Assembly: GCA_913777945.1 (NCBI GenBank)
Contig: CAJYTY010000001.1
Location: forward strand, 1-55,875
Direction: 5' to 3'
Length of the DNA: 55,875 nt
Origin: an uncultured Acinetobacter sp.
GTDB taxonomy: Bacteria > Pseudomonadota > Gammaproteobacteria > Pseudomonadales > Moraxellaceae
A model generated the notes under the pieces. The model made no database searches. It saw only the letters and a program-made list of their open reading frames with translations, and was not told where the DNA came from. Each line of letters opens with the position of its first letter. Position 1 is the first letter of the stretch. Positions 36,201-44,207 of the stretch are shown one piece after another. The position numbers were made by a program, and so were the translations under genes.

Positions 36201-36755
36201 TTAATGATTCATAATAAAAAAGTATTCACGGTAATATTTTAATTCAGCAATCGAATCACGAATATCGTCCATCGCCAAATGTGAAGCATTTTTCTTTAAA
36301 CCACTCATAATTTCAGGTCTCCAGCGTTTCGCTAACTCTTTCACAGAAGACACGTCTAAATTACGGTAATGGAAGAATTGTTCTAACTCTGGCATCAAGC
36401 GATGCAAGAAACGGCGATCTTGGCAAATCGAATTACCACACATCGGTGAAGATTTTGGATTAACCCATTTCTTTAAGAACTCAAGTGTTTGCTGCTCTAC
36501 ATCTTGTGCATTCAACTTGCTACGACGTACACGTTCGATTAAACCAGATTGACCATGTTGCTTGGTATTCCACTCATCCATTGCATTCAAAATGAGATCT
36601 GATTGATGGACAGCTAGAACAGGCCCTTCAGCTAAAATATTAAGGTTGTCATCTGTAATAATTGTTGCGATTTCAATAATCTTGTCGTTATCCGTATCAA
36701 GACCTGTCATTTCAAGGTCAATCCAAATTAATCGTGTATCTGGGGTGCTGCTCAT
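36201..36755 (-). CDS. orn: Oligoribonuclease
   Basis: This DEDDh 3'-5' exoribonuclease degrades 2-5 nt RNAs and pGpG, ending c-di-GMP breakdown. Motifs are [12 protein letters not shown] (ExoI), [19 protein letters not shown] (ExoII) and [15 protein letters not shown] with the catalytic His and Asp (ExoIII). The ATG at 36755 gives 184 residues (E. coli 181) and is preferred over 36797, although neither has a strong Shine-Dalgarno. It diverges from rsgA, a neighbour pair also seen in E. coli. Confidence 0.96.
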   Translation of the reverse strand: MSSTPDTRLIWIDLEMTGLDTDNDKIIEIATIITDDNLNILAEGPVLAVHQSDLILNAMDEWNTKQHGQSGLIERVRRSKLNAQDVEQQTLEFLKKWVNPKSSPMCGNSICQDRRFLHRLMPELEQFFHYRNLDVSSVKELAKRWRPEIMSGLKKNASHLAMDDIRDSIAELKYYREYFFIMNH

Positions 36756-36879
36756 AGATGGCGATTCTAAAGGGCTTAAAAACATCAATAGTAGCAAATT
36801 AATTACATCTTGGCTGTAATTCTATAGTGGCTTCATGCTATTTTTGCGGTCTTCAAAGTGTGGATTTTTTGGGACATGA

Positions 36880-37938
36880 ATGGCTTTAATTCGTAAGCGT
36901 CGTTTAACTGAACAACAACAGCGTCGTATTGAGAAACAACACAAATCACGTCAAGACGACATTGATACATCGCAAGATTTAGATGGACTGGTTGTTCAGC
37001 ATTATGGTCGTCAACTCGAAGTGCAAGCCTTATCGGTTCCAGAACAGCATCCTGAAAAACCACAAATTGCCGAAGGCGAACCAGAGCCATTCTGGAAACC
37101 AATCGAGTTAGATAGTATTTGGCGCTGTCATACTCGTACTAATTTAGAACTATTGGTTACAGGTGATCGAGTCAAGTGGCAAGCAGATCCGAATACGGGC
37201 TTAGGTATTATTACTGCGATTTATCCAAGACAATCATTGCTCACTCGACCAGATCGTTATCATAAAGTTAAACCTGTTGCGGCAAATATTAGTCTGATTG
37301 TGATTGTATTTGCACCGTTACCAGAACCCGCTCCAACATTGATTGACCGTTATCTAGTGGCCTGTGCCGATGCCAACATTCCTGCGTTATTGGTACTCAA
37401 CAAATCAGATTTACTGACTGAGAATGATCCTATTCTCACGATGCTCAGTGAGTATGAAACTTTGGGTTATGAAACCCTGATTTGTCATTCTCGTGGTGAT
37501 CTATCTGAGTTATCTACACGTTTAGATAATGAGACGGTGGCTTTCGTTGGGCAGTCTGGTGTCGGTAAAAGCTCGCTCATCAATACTATCGTTCCAGATG
37601 CTGCACAGAAAACCAATGTGATTTCCGAAAATTCAGCACTTGGTCAGCACACCACCACCTCAACGCGTTTGATTAAATTTGGAACAAACGGTGCGCTCAT
37701 TGATTCTCCTGGAATTCGAGAATTTGGGCTATGGCATCTCAGTTTAGAAAAGGTACGTACAGGTTTTCCAGACATCGAAGCACATTTAGGGCTGTGTCAG
37801 TTCCGTAACTGCACCCATACTCATGAGAAAAATTGTGCCCTAAAACAAGCGGTTGATGCAGGCGAAATTTTGCCACGTCGTTTAGACAGTTACTTACGTC
37901 TCATTGACGAGATTCAAGAAGCGCAGCAAAAAAGTTAG
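36880..37938 (+). CDS. rsgA: Small ribosomal subunit biogenesis GTPase RsgA
   Basis: This 352-residue circularly permuted GTPase has G4 (LNKSDLL) before G1 (GQSGVGKSSLIN) and G3 (DSPGIREFG). An N-terminal OB-fold domain precedes them. The C-terminal zinc finger is CQFRNCTHTHEKNCALKQA. RsgA checks the decoding centre of late 30S particles. The start at 36880 gives MALIRKRRLTEQQ, typical of the family; another ATG 4 bases earlier is out of frame. Confidence 0.96.
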   Translation: MALIRKRRLTEQQQRRIEKQHKSRQDDIDTSQDLDGLVVQHYGRQLEVQALSVPEQHPEKPQIAEGEPEPFWKPIELDSIWRCHTRTNLELLVTGDRVKWQADPNTGLGIITAIYPRQSLLTRPDRYHKVKPVAANISLIVIVFAPLPEPAPTLIDRYLVACADANIPALLVLNKSDLLTENDPILTMLSEYETLGYETLICHSRGDLSELSTRLDNETVAFVGQSGVGKSSLINTIVPDAAQKTNVISENSALGQHTTTSTRLIKFGTNGALIDSPGIREFGLWHLSLEKVRTGFPDIEAHLGLCQFRNCTHTHEKNCALKQAVDAGEILPRRLDSYLRLIDEIQEAQQKS

Positions 37939-37969
37939 TTTTCTTCTAGTTTTGCCCTTGAACTAACAT

Positions 37970-37998
37970 TTTTGATCACCATAGAGATAAGTTATACT
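37970..37998 (+). promoter_or_regulatory. Candidate promoter of the rhodanese-grxC-secB run
   Basis: TATACT (37993-37998) lies about 35 bases before the GTG start, with TTTTGA 17 bases upstream (or TTGATC at 15). This is a plausible sigma-70 promoter by eye. Confidence 0.35.
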
Positions 37999-38032
37999 CA
38001 GGGTCAATTTTGATTTTAACTTTAGGTGACTT

Positions 38033-38449
38033 GTGGAACGCTGGTTAGAGTTTATGGGGAATCACCCCTTCTTGTTTGGTGCGCTCGGCGTGTTAATTGT
38101 GTTGTTCTTTATTTTAGAAGGACAACGTAATGGTCGTAAAATTTCACCACAATCACTTGGTATTTTGGTCAAGGCAAAAAATGCCATGTTGATCGACTTA
38201 CGTGATGCGAAAGATTTCCGTGATGGCCATATCAGTGGTAGTCAAAATATTCCATATAGCCAAATCACTAGTCACATTGATGAGTTAAAAGCAAGTGATC
38301 GTCCATTGGTATTTATTTGTAACTTAGGGCAAGTTGCAGGCTCTGCATTGCAAAAAGTTGCTCATACGGATAGCTATCGTTTAGATGGTGGTATTAGCAA
38401 CTGGAAAGCTCAAGGCTTACCTTTAGTGAAAAGTAAAACCAAAGCTTAA
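38033..38449 (+). CDS. Membrane-anchored rhodanese-like protein (YibN type)
   Basis: This 138-residue protein has one N-terminal TM segment (PFLFGALGVLIVLFFILEG) followed by a cytosolic rhodanese domain: MLIDLRDAKDFRDGHISGSQNIP, then the active-site region VFICNLGQVAGSALQKV with a single Cys, and YRLDGGISNWKAQGLP. It matches E. coli YibN, encoded next to grxC-secB as here. Biochemical function is not settled; recent work links YibN to the membrane insertase YidC. The start codon is GTG with AGGTGA before it. Confidence 0.88.
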   Translation: MERWLEFMGNHPFLFGALGVLIVLFFILEGQRNGRKISPQSLGILVKAKNAMLIDLRDAKDFRDGHISGSQNIPYSQITSHIDELKASDRPLVFICNLGQVAGSALQKVAHTDSYRLDGGISNWKAQGLPLVKSKTKA

Positions 38450-38460
38450 GGAGAGATGAA

Positions 38461-38721
38461 ATGACAACCTCAAACGTCACAATTTATTCAACGCTTTCTT
38501 GTCCATATTGCGTACGCGCAAAACAATTATTGGAGCGTAAAGGCGTTGCTTATAAAGAAATTAATCTTTCCAACGAAGCCCCTGAAGTTCGTATTGAGTT
38601 AATGCAACGTACCAATCATCGTACTGTGCCTCAAATTTTTATTAAAGATCAATTTATCGGTGGTTTTGATCAACTTTATGCTTTAGAGCGTGAAGGTAAA
38701 CTCGACCAATTATTAGCTTAA
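38461..38721 (+). CDS. grxC: Glutaredoxin 3
   Basis: This 86-residue class I glutaredoxin has the dithiol active site CPYC at Cys14-Cys17, the TVPQIFIKDQFIGGFDQLYAL glutathione-binding region, and the usual single thioredoxin fold. It reduces disulfides and mixed glutathione disulfides using GSH. It lies 11 bases after the rhodanese stop and 27 bases before secB. GGAGAGATGAA gives the Shine-Dalgarno. Confidence 0.95.
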   Translation: MTTSNVTIYSTLSCPYCVRAKQLLERKGVAYKEINLSNEAPEVRIELMQRTNHRTVPQIFIKDQFIGGFDQLYALEREGKLDQLLA

Positions 38722-38748
38722 CAACACTCCAAGATTTAAGGAAAAACA

Positions 38749-39207
38749 ATGAGCGAAGAACAAGTTCAACCACAACTCGCGTTAGAACGTATTTATACAA
38801 AAGACATTTCTTTTGAGGTTCCTGGTGCGCAAGTATTTACTAAACAATGGCAGCCAGAACTCAACATCAATTTATCTTCTTCAGCAGAAAAAATTGATCC
38901 AACACACTACGAAGTGTCTTTAAAAGTTGTGGTTCAAGCAAATAATGAAAATGAAACTGCGTTCATCGTTGATGTAACTCAATCAGGTATTTTCCTTATT
39001 GATGGTGTAGAAGAAGATCGCCTTCCTTACATTTTAGGTGCATACTGCCCAAATATTCTATTCCCATTCTTACGTGAGTCTGTAAATGACTTAGTCACTA
39101 AGGGTAGCTTCCCACAATTGTTACTTACACCAATTAACTTCGATGCTGAGTTCGAAGCAAACATGCAACGTTTACAAGCAGATGCTGATGCACAGGGTCA
39201 AGCATAA
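38749..39207 (+). CDS. secB: Protein-export chaperone SecB
   Basis: This 152-residue SecB keeps precursor proteins unfolded and delivers them to SecA. Family blocks seen are [34 protein letters not shown] and the strongly conserved [21 protein letters not shown]. The last are [29 protein letters not shown] precedes the ATG. It is the last gene of the rhodanese-grxC-secB run and ends in a strong terminator. Confidence 0.97.
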   Translation: MSEEQVQPQLALERIYTKDISFEVPGAQVFTKQWQPELNINLSSSAEKIDPTHYEVSLKVVVQANNENETAFIVDVTQSGIFLIDGVEEDRLPYILGAYCPNILFPFLRESVNDLVTKGSFPQLLLTPINFDAEFEANMQRLQADADAQGQA

Positions 39208-39226
39208 TCAAGCTGATCATTGTATT

Positions 39227-39255
39227 AAAAAAGGACTGATTTTCAGTCCTTTTTT
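39227..39255. terminator. Bidirectional terminator between secB and alkB
   Basis: The stem AAAAAGGACTGA/TCAGTCCTTTTTT with a 3-base loop has A and T runs either side, between convergent genes. Confidence 0.9.
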
Positions 39256-39267
39256 ATTGTCAAATAA

Positions 39268-39876
39268 TCAATCAACAATTGTTCTGAAAGTCAAATTAAC
39301 TCTAGGTGTGGTCACTTTCTTGGTTGGTGGTAAACGATGTAGCCAGTAGCTTTGAGTTGTATCTTTCATGACCAACAAACTGCCATGCTCTAAGTACAAC
39401 TCGATTTTTTCCTTGCTATGTTTATGTTTAAATGCAAATTTTCTTTCTGCACCAAAACTAATTGAAGCGATTGCACCATCTCTTTTCAGATCTGTTTCAT
39501 CATCACTATGCCAAGCCATGCCTTCTTCACCTGTGTGATAAAGATTGAGCAGGCATGAGTTAAATAATTCACCTGTTAAGCTTTCGACAAGTACCTTTAA
39601 TTCGAGTAATTCTTTTGTCCAAGGTAATGCATATTTATTGATATTTGAATAGGTATATTCAAATGCCTGATCACCATACCAAGCCACTTTTCTTTTGGTG
39701 ATGATTTTTCGCCCAAAAATGATTGCTTGATCATTTTCCCATGCAATATTTTGCATGAGCTTGTCAAAATAATCATCTGCTCTCAAATTTGGAATCACTT
39801 TTCCATAATATTGAACAGTGCCTTGATAGGGTAAATAGTTATGATTTGGATCAGCATCAATATCAAATAGTTGCAT
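39268..39876 (-). CDS. alkB: AlkB-type 2-oxoglutarate/Fe(II) DNA dioxygenase
   Basis: This 202-residue enzyme repairs 1-methyladenine and 3-methylcytosine by oxidative demethylation. The iron ligands are the HxD of MAWHSDDETDL and a later His (SYWLHRLPP). The 2-oxoglutarate-binding arginine is in RVNLTFR. The size and the substrate lid (RKIITKRKVAWYGD) resemble the ALKBH2/3-like bacterial group. The ATG at 39876 lies within the last 14 bases of the ada-like gene, so the two are translationally coupled in one alkylation-repair operon. Confidence 0.92.
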   Translation of the reverse strand: MQLFDIDADPNHNYLPYQGTVQYYGKVIPNLRADDYFDKLMQNIAWENDQAIIFGRKIITKRKVAWYGDQAFEYTYSNINKYALPWTKELLELKVLVESLTGELFNSCLLNLYHTGEEGMAWHSDDETDLKRDGAIASISFGAERKFAFKHKHSKEKIELYLEHGSLLVMKDTTQSYWLHRLPPTKKVTTPRVNLTFRTIVD

Positions 39877-40705
39877 GGGTATATGCGCCCTCCCAAGCAA
39901 TCATTGCCGTTTTTCTCACTTGTCCCCATTCATATCCGCCGAATGCACCTGTCGATTGAATCACACGATGGCATGGGATCAAGAAAGCAATCGGATTACT
40001 ACCAATTGCGGTACCCACCGCACGTGCAGCTTTAGGATGATCAATTGATTTTGCAAGCTCTCCATAAGTCGTGAGTTGACCCATTGGAATTTTGAGTAAA
40101 GATTGCCAAACCTTTAACTGAAACGCTGTCCCTTTTAAATGTAATTTAATTTTAGCCAATTGATTGTGATCTGTCTGGAACAGGGCTAAAGCACTTTGTT
40201 GAAGTGAATCTGATTGAGCAATAAACATTGCTTTAGGAAATTGTGCTTTTAAATGCTGTAAAGCTTCTGTTGGATTTCTCACAAATGTTAAAGCACAAAT
40301 CCCCTTGGATGTTGAAGCAACTAAAACCTCACCGAATAATGTTTCTGCAAATTGATAAGAAATTATTAAAGCGTCACCACCATTTTTATATTCAGCAGGT
40401 GTCATTCCTTCAATCTGAAGGAAAAGATCATGTAATCGACTGGTACTCGATAACCCTGTGGCAAAAGTCGCATCAAAGATACTGCCCTGTTGCTGCTTCA
40501 GAATCTGTTTTGCATATTCAATACTGGTATATTGCAAAAATTTCTTAGGGCTCGTCCCCACCCATTCTGTAAACAGACGCTGAAAATGTGCTGGACTCAA
40601 ATGAATATGAGCTGCCACCTCTTCAAGTTGTGGCTGCTGCTGAAAATTTTGTTGAATATAAGCAATTGCTTGAGCAACTTTTTGATAATGTTGTTGTGAG
40701 GACAT
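39863..40705 (-). CDS. Ada-like AraC regulator fused to O6-methylguanine-DNA methyltransferase
   Basis: This 280-residue protein has an AraC-type helix-turn-helix half (about residues 1-105: VAAHIHLSPAHFQRLFTEWVG) and a C-terminal methyltransferase. The acceptor Cys245 is in IPCHRVI, preceded by TTYGELAKSI and ARAVGTAIGSNPI. It lacks the N-terminal zinc domain with which E. coli Ada senses methylphosphotriesters. The ATG at 40705 follows GAGAGG by 6 bases and is preferred over 40726. A large inverted repeat lies over its promoter. Confidence 0.93.
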   Translation of the reverse strand: MSSQQHYQKVAQAIAYIQQNFQQQPQLEEVAAHIHLSPAHFQRLFTEWVGTSPKKFLQYTSIEYAKQILKQQQGSIFDATFATGLSSTSRLHDLFLQIEGMTPAEYKNGGDALIISYQFAETLFGEVLVASTSKGICALTFVRNPTEALQHLKAQFPKAMFIAQSDSLQQSALALFQTDHNQLAKIKLHLKGTAFQLKVWQSLLKIPMGQLTTYGELAKSIDHPKAARAVGTAIGSNPIAFLIPCHRVIQSTGAFGGYEWGQVRKTAMIAWEGAYTHATI

Positions 40706-40727
40706 AGACCACCTCTCATCATTCATA

Positions 40728-40761
40728 TTTTCACTGTATCAATTTTAAAATGCAGTGAAAA
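40728..40761 (-). promoter_or_regulatory. Inverted repeat overlapping the putative ada-like promoter
   Basis: TTTTCACTG (40728-40736) and CAGTGAAAA (40753-40761) are perfect 9-base arms 16 bases apart. On the minus strand one arm contains TTTTCA and the other TACAGT, which would be -35 and -10 elements with a 17-base spacer. A regulator binding both arms could block or remodel polymerase; autoregulation by the Ada-like protein is an inference. Confidence 0.5.
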
Positions 40762-40812
40762 TCTGAATCATGCTAAGTTTAAGTTTTTGTTTATCCTTCT
40801 CTCTGTACAAAT

Positions 40813-40842
40813 AAAAAACTGCGCTCATTCAAGCACAGCTTT
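40813..40842 (-). terminator. Terminator of the cytochrome b562 gene
   Basis: On the minus strand CTGTGCT and AGCGCAG pair (one G-U) around a short loop and are followed by TTTTTT, about 70 bases past the stop. Confidence 0.7.
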
Positions 40843-40908
40843 TAAAAGATAGAACATAAAATACTTTAGCTCATTACAAGGGATGACTCACCAATCATCT
40901 CGATGAGA

Positions 40909-41289
40909 TTAGTGTGTATAGTATTTATGTCCCTGATCACGTAACTCGGCAATTTTTTTGCCTTGTTTTTTTGCTTCATCTAATTTACCTGCTTGAACAA
41001 GTACTTTAGCCTTATCAATCTCAACAATAATTTGATCAAATAAAGCTGTTGAGGTCAGTACTTTGTCCGTTGTATTTGCAGCTAATTTATATTGTTTTGA
41101 ATGCGTTGCTGCATTACGCATATTATTTAAAGCAGTTGTCGCTGCTTGTGGATTTTCAGCTTGGTTAAACGCTTTATAGTTTTTACCTAAAGCTTTCATG
41201 TCATCAGATAAGCCCGCAGCCATAACGGTGCTGCTAAGGGCAAGAGAAGACAACATAATCACGGTGGCTAAAGTTTTTTTAATCATCAA
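40909..41289 (-). CDS. Cytochrome b562 family periplasmic protein
   Basis: This 126-residue protein has a signal peptide (LATVIMLSSLALSSTVMAA, cleavage near residue 25) and a four-helix mature domain. The mature start LSDDMKALGKNYKAF carries a Met in the position of the axial ligand Met7 of E. coli cytochrome b562. Near the C-terminus, LRDQGHKYYTH offers a His like His102. The KMR-like block NNMRNAATHSKQYKL is also similar. Some family members bind no haem, so haem binding is probable but not proven. The role of b562 in cells is unknown. Confidence 0.82.
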   Translation of the reverse strand: MMIKKTLATVIMLSSLALSSTVMAAGLSDDMKALGKNYKAFNQAENPQAATTALNNMRNAATHSKQYKLAANTTDKVLTSTALFDQIIVEIDKAKVLVQAGKLDEAKKQGKKIAELRDQGHKYYTH

Positions 41290-41390
41290 GATATCCTATC
41301 GAAAACTGTGGCTGTAGATGGCTGATCAGAAGCAAAACTTATTGAACTCTGATTTGGCTGCATATTTTGCTGCGCTGTTTTAGCATACAT

Positions 41391-41419
41391 AAAAAATGCA
41401 ATGATTTCGTTGCATTTTA
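41391..41419 (-). terminator. Orphan terminator-like hairpin in the divergent gap
   Basis: On the minus strand AAAATGCAACG-AAAT-CATTGCATTTT pairs well and is followed by T residues. It lies between two divergent genes, where no known transcript ends, so it could terminate an unrecognised short RNA or simply be a leader structure of the cytochrome gene. Confidence 0.35.
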
Positions 41420-41565
41420 ATAAAAGGATATGTGTGCAGTTATAGGATGTAGACATTTTAATCACACATTCCATGATCTGTTCTATAGAAGATGTTATTC
41501 ATAACGCTACTACCCTGCTTTATGATGGCAGATCCAGATAAAGAACCATAATAAGAGAGAATAAA

Positions 41566-42054
41566 ATGCCGATCACACCTTTACATTTAGGAATTGGCTG
41601 TTGTTGTAAAGCAATTGGTCAACAACGATTTAGCATGATGATTTTTGCAGGTACACAGGTTTTAATGGATATGGAACCTTTATTGGGTTTGATCTATGGC
41701 TGGCAATATTTACACCTATATACACATAATTTAATGGGTGCGACTCTCATAGGTAGTATTGCTCTCCTGATCGGTAAACCCATCAGTGAATGGGGGTTAT
41801 CAATTATAAGTCATAGAAAATGGAGTATCTCATGGAAAACTACTGCGATCAGTGCCTATATCGGTAGTTTTAGTCATATTCTCTTAGATGCCTTCATGCA
41901 TCATGATGTTTATTTGTTTTATCCGTGGATATTGCAAAATCCATTATTAGGCTTAATTTCTTATTCAATTATTTTTTATGGCTGTGTATTCAGTGCCATT
42001 TTAGGCAGTTTATGCTGGTTCATTATTTTGAAACTAAAGAAGAAGGGAGTGTAA
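41566..42054 (+). CDS. Multi-TM protein resembling YdjM/DUF457-type putative hydrolases
   Basis: This 162-residue inner-membrane protein has about four hydrophobic segments. It begins MPITPLHLGIG, and a later His/Asp-containing stretch reads SFSHILLDAFMHHDVYLFYPW. Histidines near the N-terminus together with HxxxDxxxHHD are the features of metal-dependent membrane hydrolase-like families (YdjM/YbcI and relatives), whose function is unknown. Several cysteines (CCCK) near residue 12 are unusual. The assignment is by pattern only. Its stop codon lies inside the terminator shared with coaBC. Confidence 0.65.
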   Translation: MPITPLHLGIGCCCKAIGQQRFSMMIFAGTQVLMDMEPLLGLIYGWQYLHLYTHNLMGATLIGSIALLIGKPISEWGLSIISHRKWSISWKTTAISAYIGSFSHILLDAFMHHDVYLFYPWILQNPLLGLISYSIIFYGCVFSAILGSLCWFIILKLKKKGV

Positions 42055-42069
42055 AACACTCCCTTCTTC
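42039..42069. terminator. Hairpin shared by convergent genes and containing a stop codon
   Basis: A perfect 14-base-pair stem (GAAGAAGGGAGTGT with its complement) has a 3-base loop. The TAA of the upstream gene (42052-42054) falls at the stem-loop junction. T-runs on either side are weak. Confidence 0.6.
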
Positions 42070-42073
42070 CATT

Positions 42074-43330
42074 CTATAAACGGCGCCGTAATGCATCCGC
42101 AATTGACTCCACCAATTGTTGTGAAATCTCTTGTTTTGATGCTTTCTCTAATTCGCGTTTTTGCATATGGTAAGACTGGGCAAAGAAAACCGTCATTGCA
42201 TTTTCGTCTGAGGCAAAACCAATATCAGGGCGTGATACATCATTACACGCAATCATATCGAGTTTTTTAGCAACCAATTTCCCTGCTGCATATTGCTCAA
42301 CATTTTGGGTTTCAGCTGCAAAACCAACCATAAATGGACGTTGTTGTTGCTCTGCAATCGTCGCCACGATATCTGGGTTCTTCACCAAAGCGACTGCAAG
42401 TTCATCACCTGCTTTTTTAATTTTATGTTCTGCAACTTGAGCCACGCGATAATCAGCAACTGCCGCCGTCGCAATAAAAATATCACAACCCTCTTTAAGC
42501 TGATTCATACTGACATCAAGCATTTGCATGGCTGAACTTACATTAATTCGTTGTACACCATTTGGTGTATCTAAACTCACTGGACCTGCAACTAAAGTGA
42601 CTTTTGCACCAGCTGCGTAACAAGCAGCTGCTAGTGAAAAACCCATTTTACCAGTACTGTGATTGGAGATATAACGAACAGGATCAATTGCTTCTCGTGT
42701 CGGACCAGCTGTAATAGTGACACGTTTACCAGCCAATAAGCCAAATTTTTCAGCGATCGCACGCTGAGCTTTATGAAAATATGCAGCAACTTGACGTGCC
42801 AAATCTTCAGGCTCAGGCATACGTCCTAAGCCGACATCACCACATGCTTGTTCGCCTGCATCAGGCATAATGACATGTACACCATCTTCAACCAAAGTTT
42901 GCAAATTACGCTGAGTCGCTTTCGCTGCCCACATTTGTTGATTCATAGCAGGTGCAACCCACACAGGAGCTTGCGTTGCTAAATATAACGTGCTCAGTAA
43001 ATCATCTGCCAAACCATTGGCAAATTTTGCAATGCTGTCACAACTTGCTGGTGCAACCAAAACGAGATCGGCCCAACGCGCCAATTCGATATGCCCCATG
43101 CCTGCTTCTGCTTCAGGATCCAATAATTCAGTATGTACAGGATTACCTGACAAAGCTTGGAAAGTGAGCGGTGTAATAAATGCTTGTGCGCCGTGCGTCA
43201 TTACGACACGAACATCGAAACCAAAATCTTTTAAACGGCGTACTAAAATCGCACTTTTATAGGCAGCAATACCACCAGTAACCGCTAATATAATGTTTTT
43301 ATGTGGAATAACACTTAGATCAAAGCTCAC
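42074..43330 (-). CDS. coaBC: Bifunctional phosphopantothenoylcysteine decarboxylase/phosphopantothenate-cysteine ligase
   Basis: This 418-residue enzyme catalyses two steps from 4'-phosphopantothenate to 4'-phosphopantetheine in CoA synthesis. The flavin-binding CoaC half (about 1-190) has ILAVTGGIAAYKSAIL, APAMNQQMW and GEQACGDVGLGRMPEP with the active-site Cys. The CoaB half has ITAGPTREAIDPVRYISNHS and KMGFSLAAA, then TAAVADYRVAQVAEHKIKK with the intermediate-binding lysines. It belongs with panBC elsewhere in the window, though it is not in the same operon. It diverges from radC. Confidence 0.97.
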   Translation of the reverse strand: MSFDLSVIPHKNIILAVTGGIAAYKSAILVRRLKDFGFDVRVVMTHGAQAFITPLTFQALSGNPVHTELLDPEAEAGMGHIELARWADLVLVAPASCDSIAKFANGLADDLLSTLYLATQAPVWVAPAMNQQMWAAKATQRNLQTLVEDGVHVIMPDAGEQACGDVGLGRMPEPEDLARQVAAYFHKAQRAIAEKFGLLAGKRVTITAGPTREAIDPVRYISNHSTGKMGFSLAAACYAAGAKVTLVAGPVSLDTPNGVQRINVSSAMQMLDVSMNQLKEGCDIFIATAAVADYRVAQVAEHKIKKAGDELAVALVKNPDIVATIAEQQQRPFMVGFAAETQNVEQYAAGKLVAKKLDMIACNDVSRPDIGFASDENAMTVFFAQSYHMQKRELEKASKQEISQQLVESIADALRRRL

Positions 43331-43440
43331 AAACAGGATACCTTACTGTTGCAGTGGCGCTCACAATAGCATTAAATACGATCATACCCAAGTGATGTAC
43401 TTGGAAAAATCATCATCATAAAAAAATTACGTGAATAAAA

Positions 43441-44163
43441 ATGAATCAATCTATAAAAACTTGGCCTGAACAAGAACGCCCACGTGAACGCTTATTACTA
43501 CAAGGTGCGCAAAGCTTATCTGATGCAGAACTTTTAGCAATTTTTCTACGTTCAGGCTCAAAGCAACATTCTGCTGTTGAACTATCTCGGATTCTGATTC
43601 AACATTTTGGCGGCTTAAATCCAATTTTTGATGCTTCACTTGAGGACTTATCTCAGTTTAATGGAATTGCATCCACCAAATATGCCCAATTGATGGCCGT
43701 CAAAGAGTTAGGAAGACGTTACCTGCATAATTATTTTCATCAACAACGTTTATGTCTAGATACCTCAAGCTTAGTGCTCGATTATTTACGCTACGAACTT
43801 CAAGGTGAAAAACAAGAGGTATTTGCTGTATTGTGTTTAGATGCTGAGCTGAGAAAACTACATTTTAAAAAACTTTTTTTTGGTTCACATCATTCATGTA
43901 GTGTTTCGCTGAATCAAACTTTACGTTATGCCTTACAACAACAGGCTTGCCAAATCGTGGTTGCACATAATCATCCTTATGGTATTGCTCAACCTTCACC
44001 AGAAGATATTTATCTGACTCAGCAACTCAAACAAGCCTGTAAACTCGTTGAAATTAAACTGATTGATCATTTCATTATTGCGCCTGATGCTCATTTTTCA
44101 TTTTCTGAACAACAACTACTCAGCCCTATTCAAATCAAGCAATCTGAGCTTGACAAAGCATAA
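43441..44163 (+). CDS. radC: RadC family JAMM-domain protein
   Basis: This 240-residue protein has an N-terminal helix-hairpin-helix-like part (RERLLLQGAQSLSDAELLAIFLRSG, LEDLSQFNGIASTKYAQL) and a C-terminal JAB/MPN domain. The complete metal motif is HNHPYGIAQPSPED, i.e. HxH-x7-SxxD, so it should bind zinc. RadC's historic role in recombination repair is disputed; its biochemical function is open. The coaBC-radC divergent neighbourhood is also found in E. coli, so this is a core chromosomal copy. No good Shine-Dalgarno precedes the ATG. Confidence 0.93.
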   Translation: MNQSIKTWPEQERPRERLLLQGAQSLSDAELLAIFLRSGSKQHSAVELSRILIQHFGGLNPIFDASLEDLSQFNGIASTKYAQLMAVKELGRRYLHNYFHQQRLCLDTSSLVLDYLRYELQGEKQEVFAVLCLDAELRKLHFKKLFFGSHHSCSVSLNQTLRYALQQQACQIVVAHNHPYGIAQPSPEDIYLTQQLKQACKLVEIKLIDHFIIAPDAHFSFSEQQLLSPIQIKQSELDKA

Positions 44164-44207
44164 ATCTAACCCGAACATCAACACATAAAATTAATGATTC
44201 AAATAAC

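Noticed and set aside
41286..41474. 62-codon minus-strand frame upstream of the cytochrome b562 gene
   Set aside because: It runs through a terminator-like hairpin, has a poor start context and unlikely composition; it is probably leader sequence.
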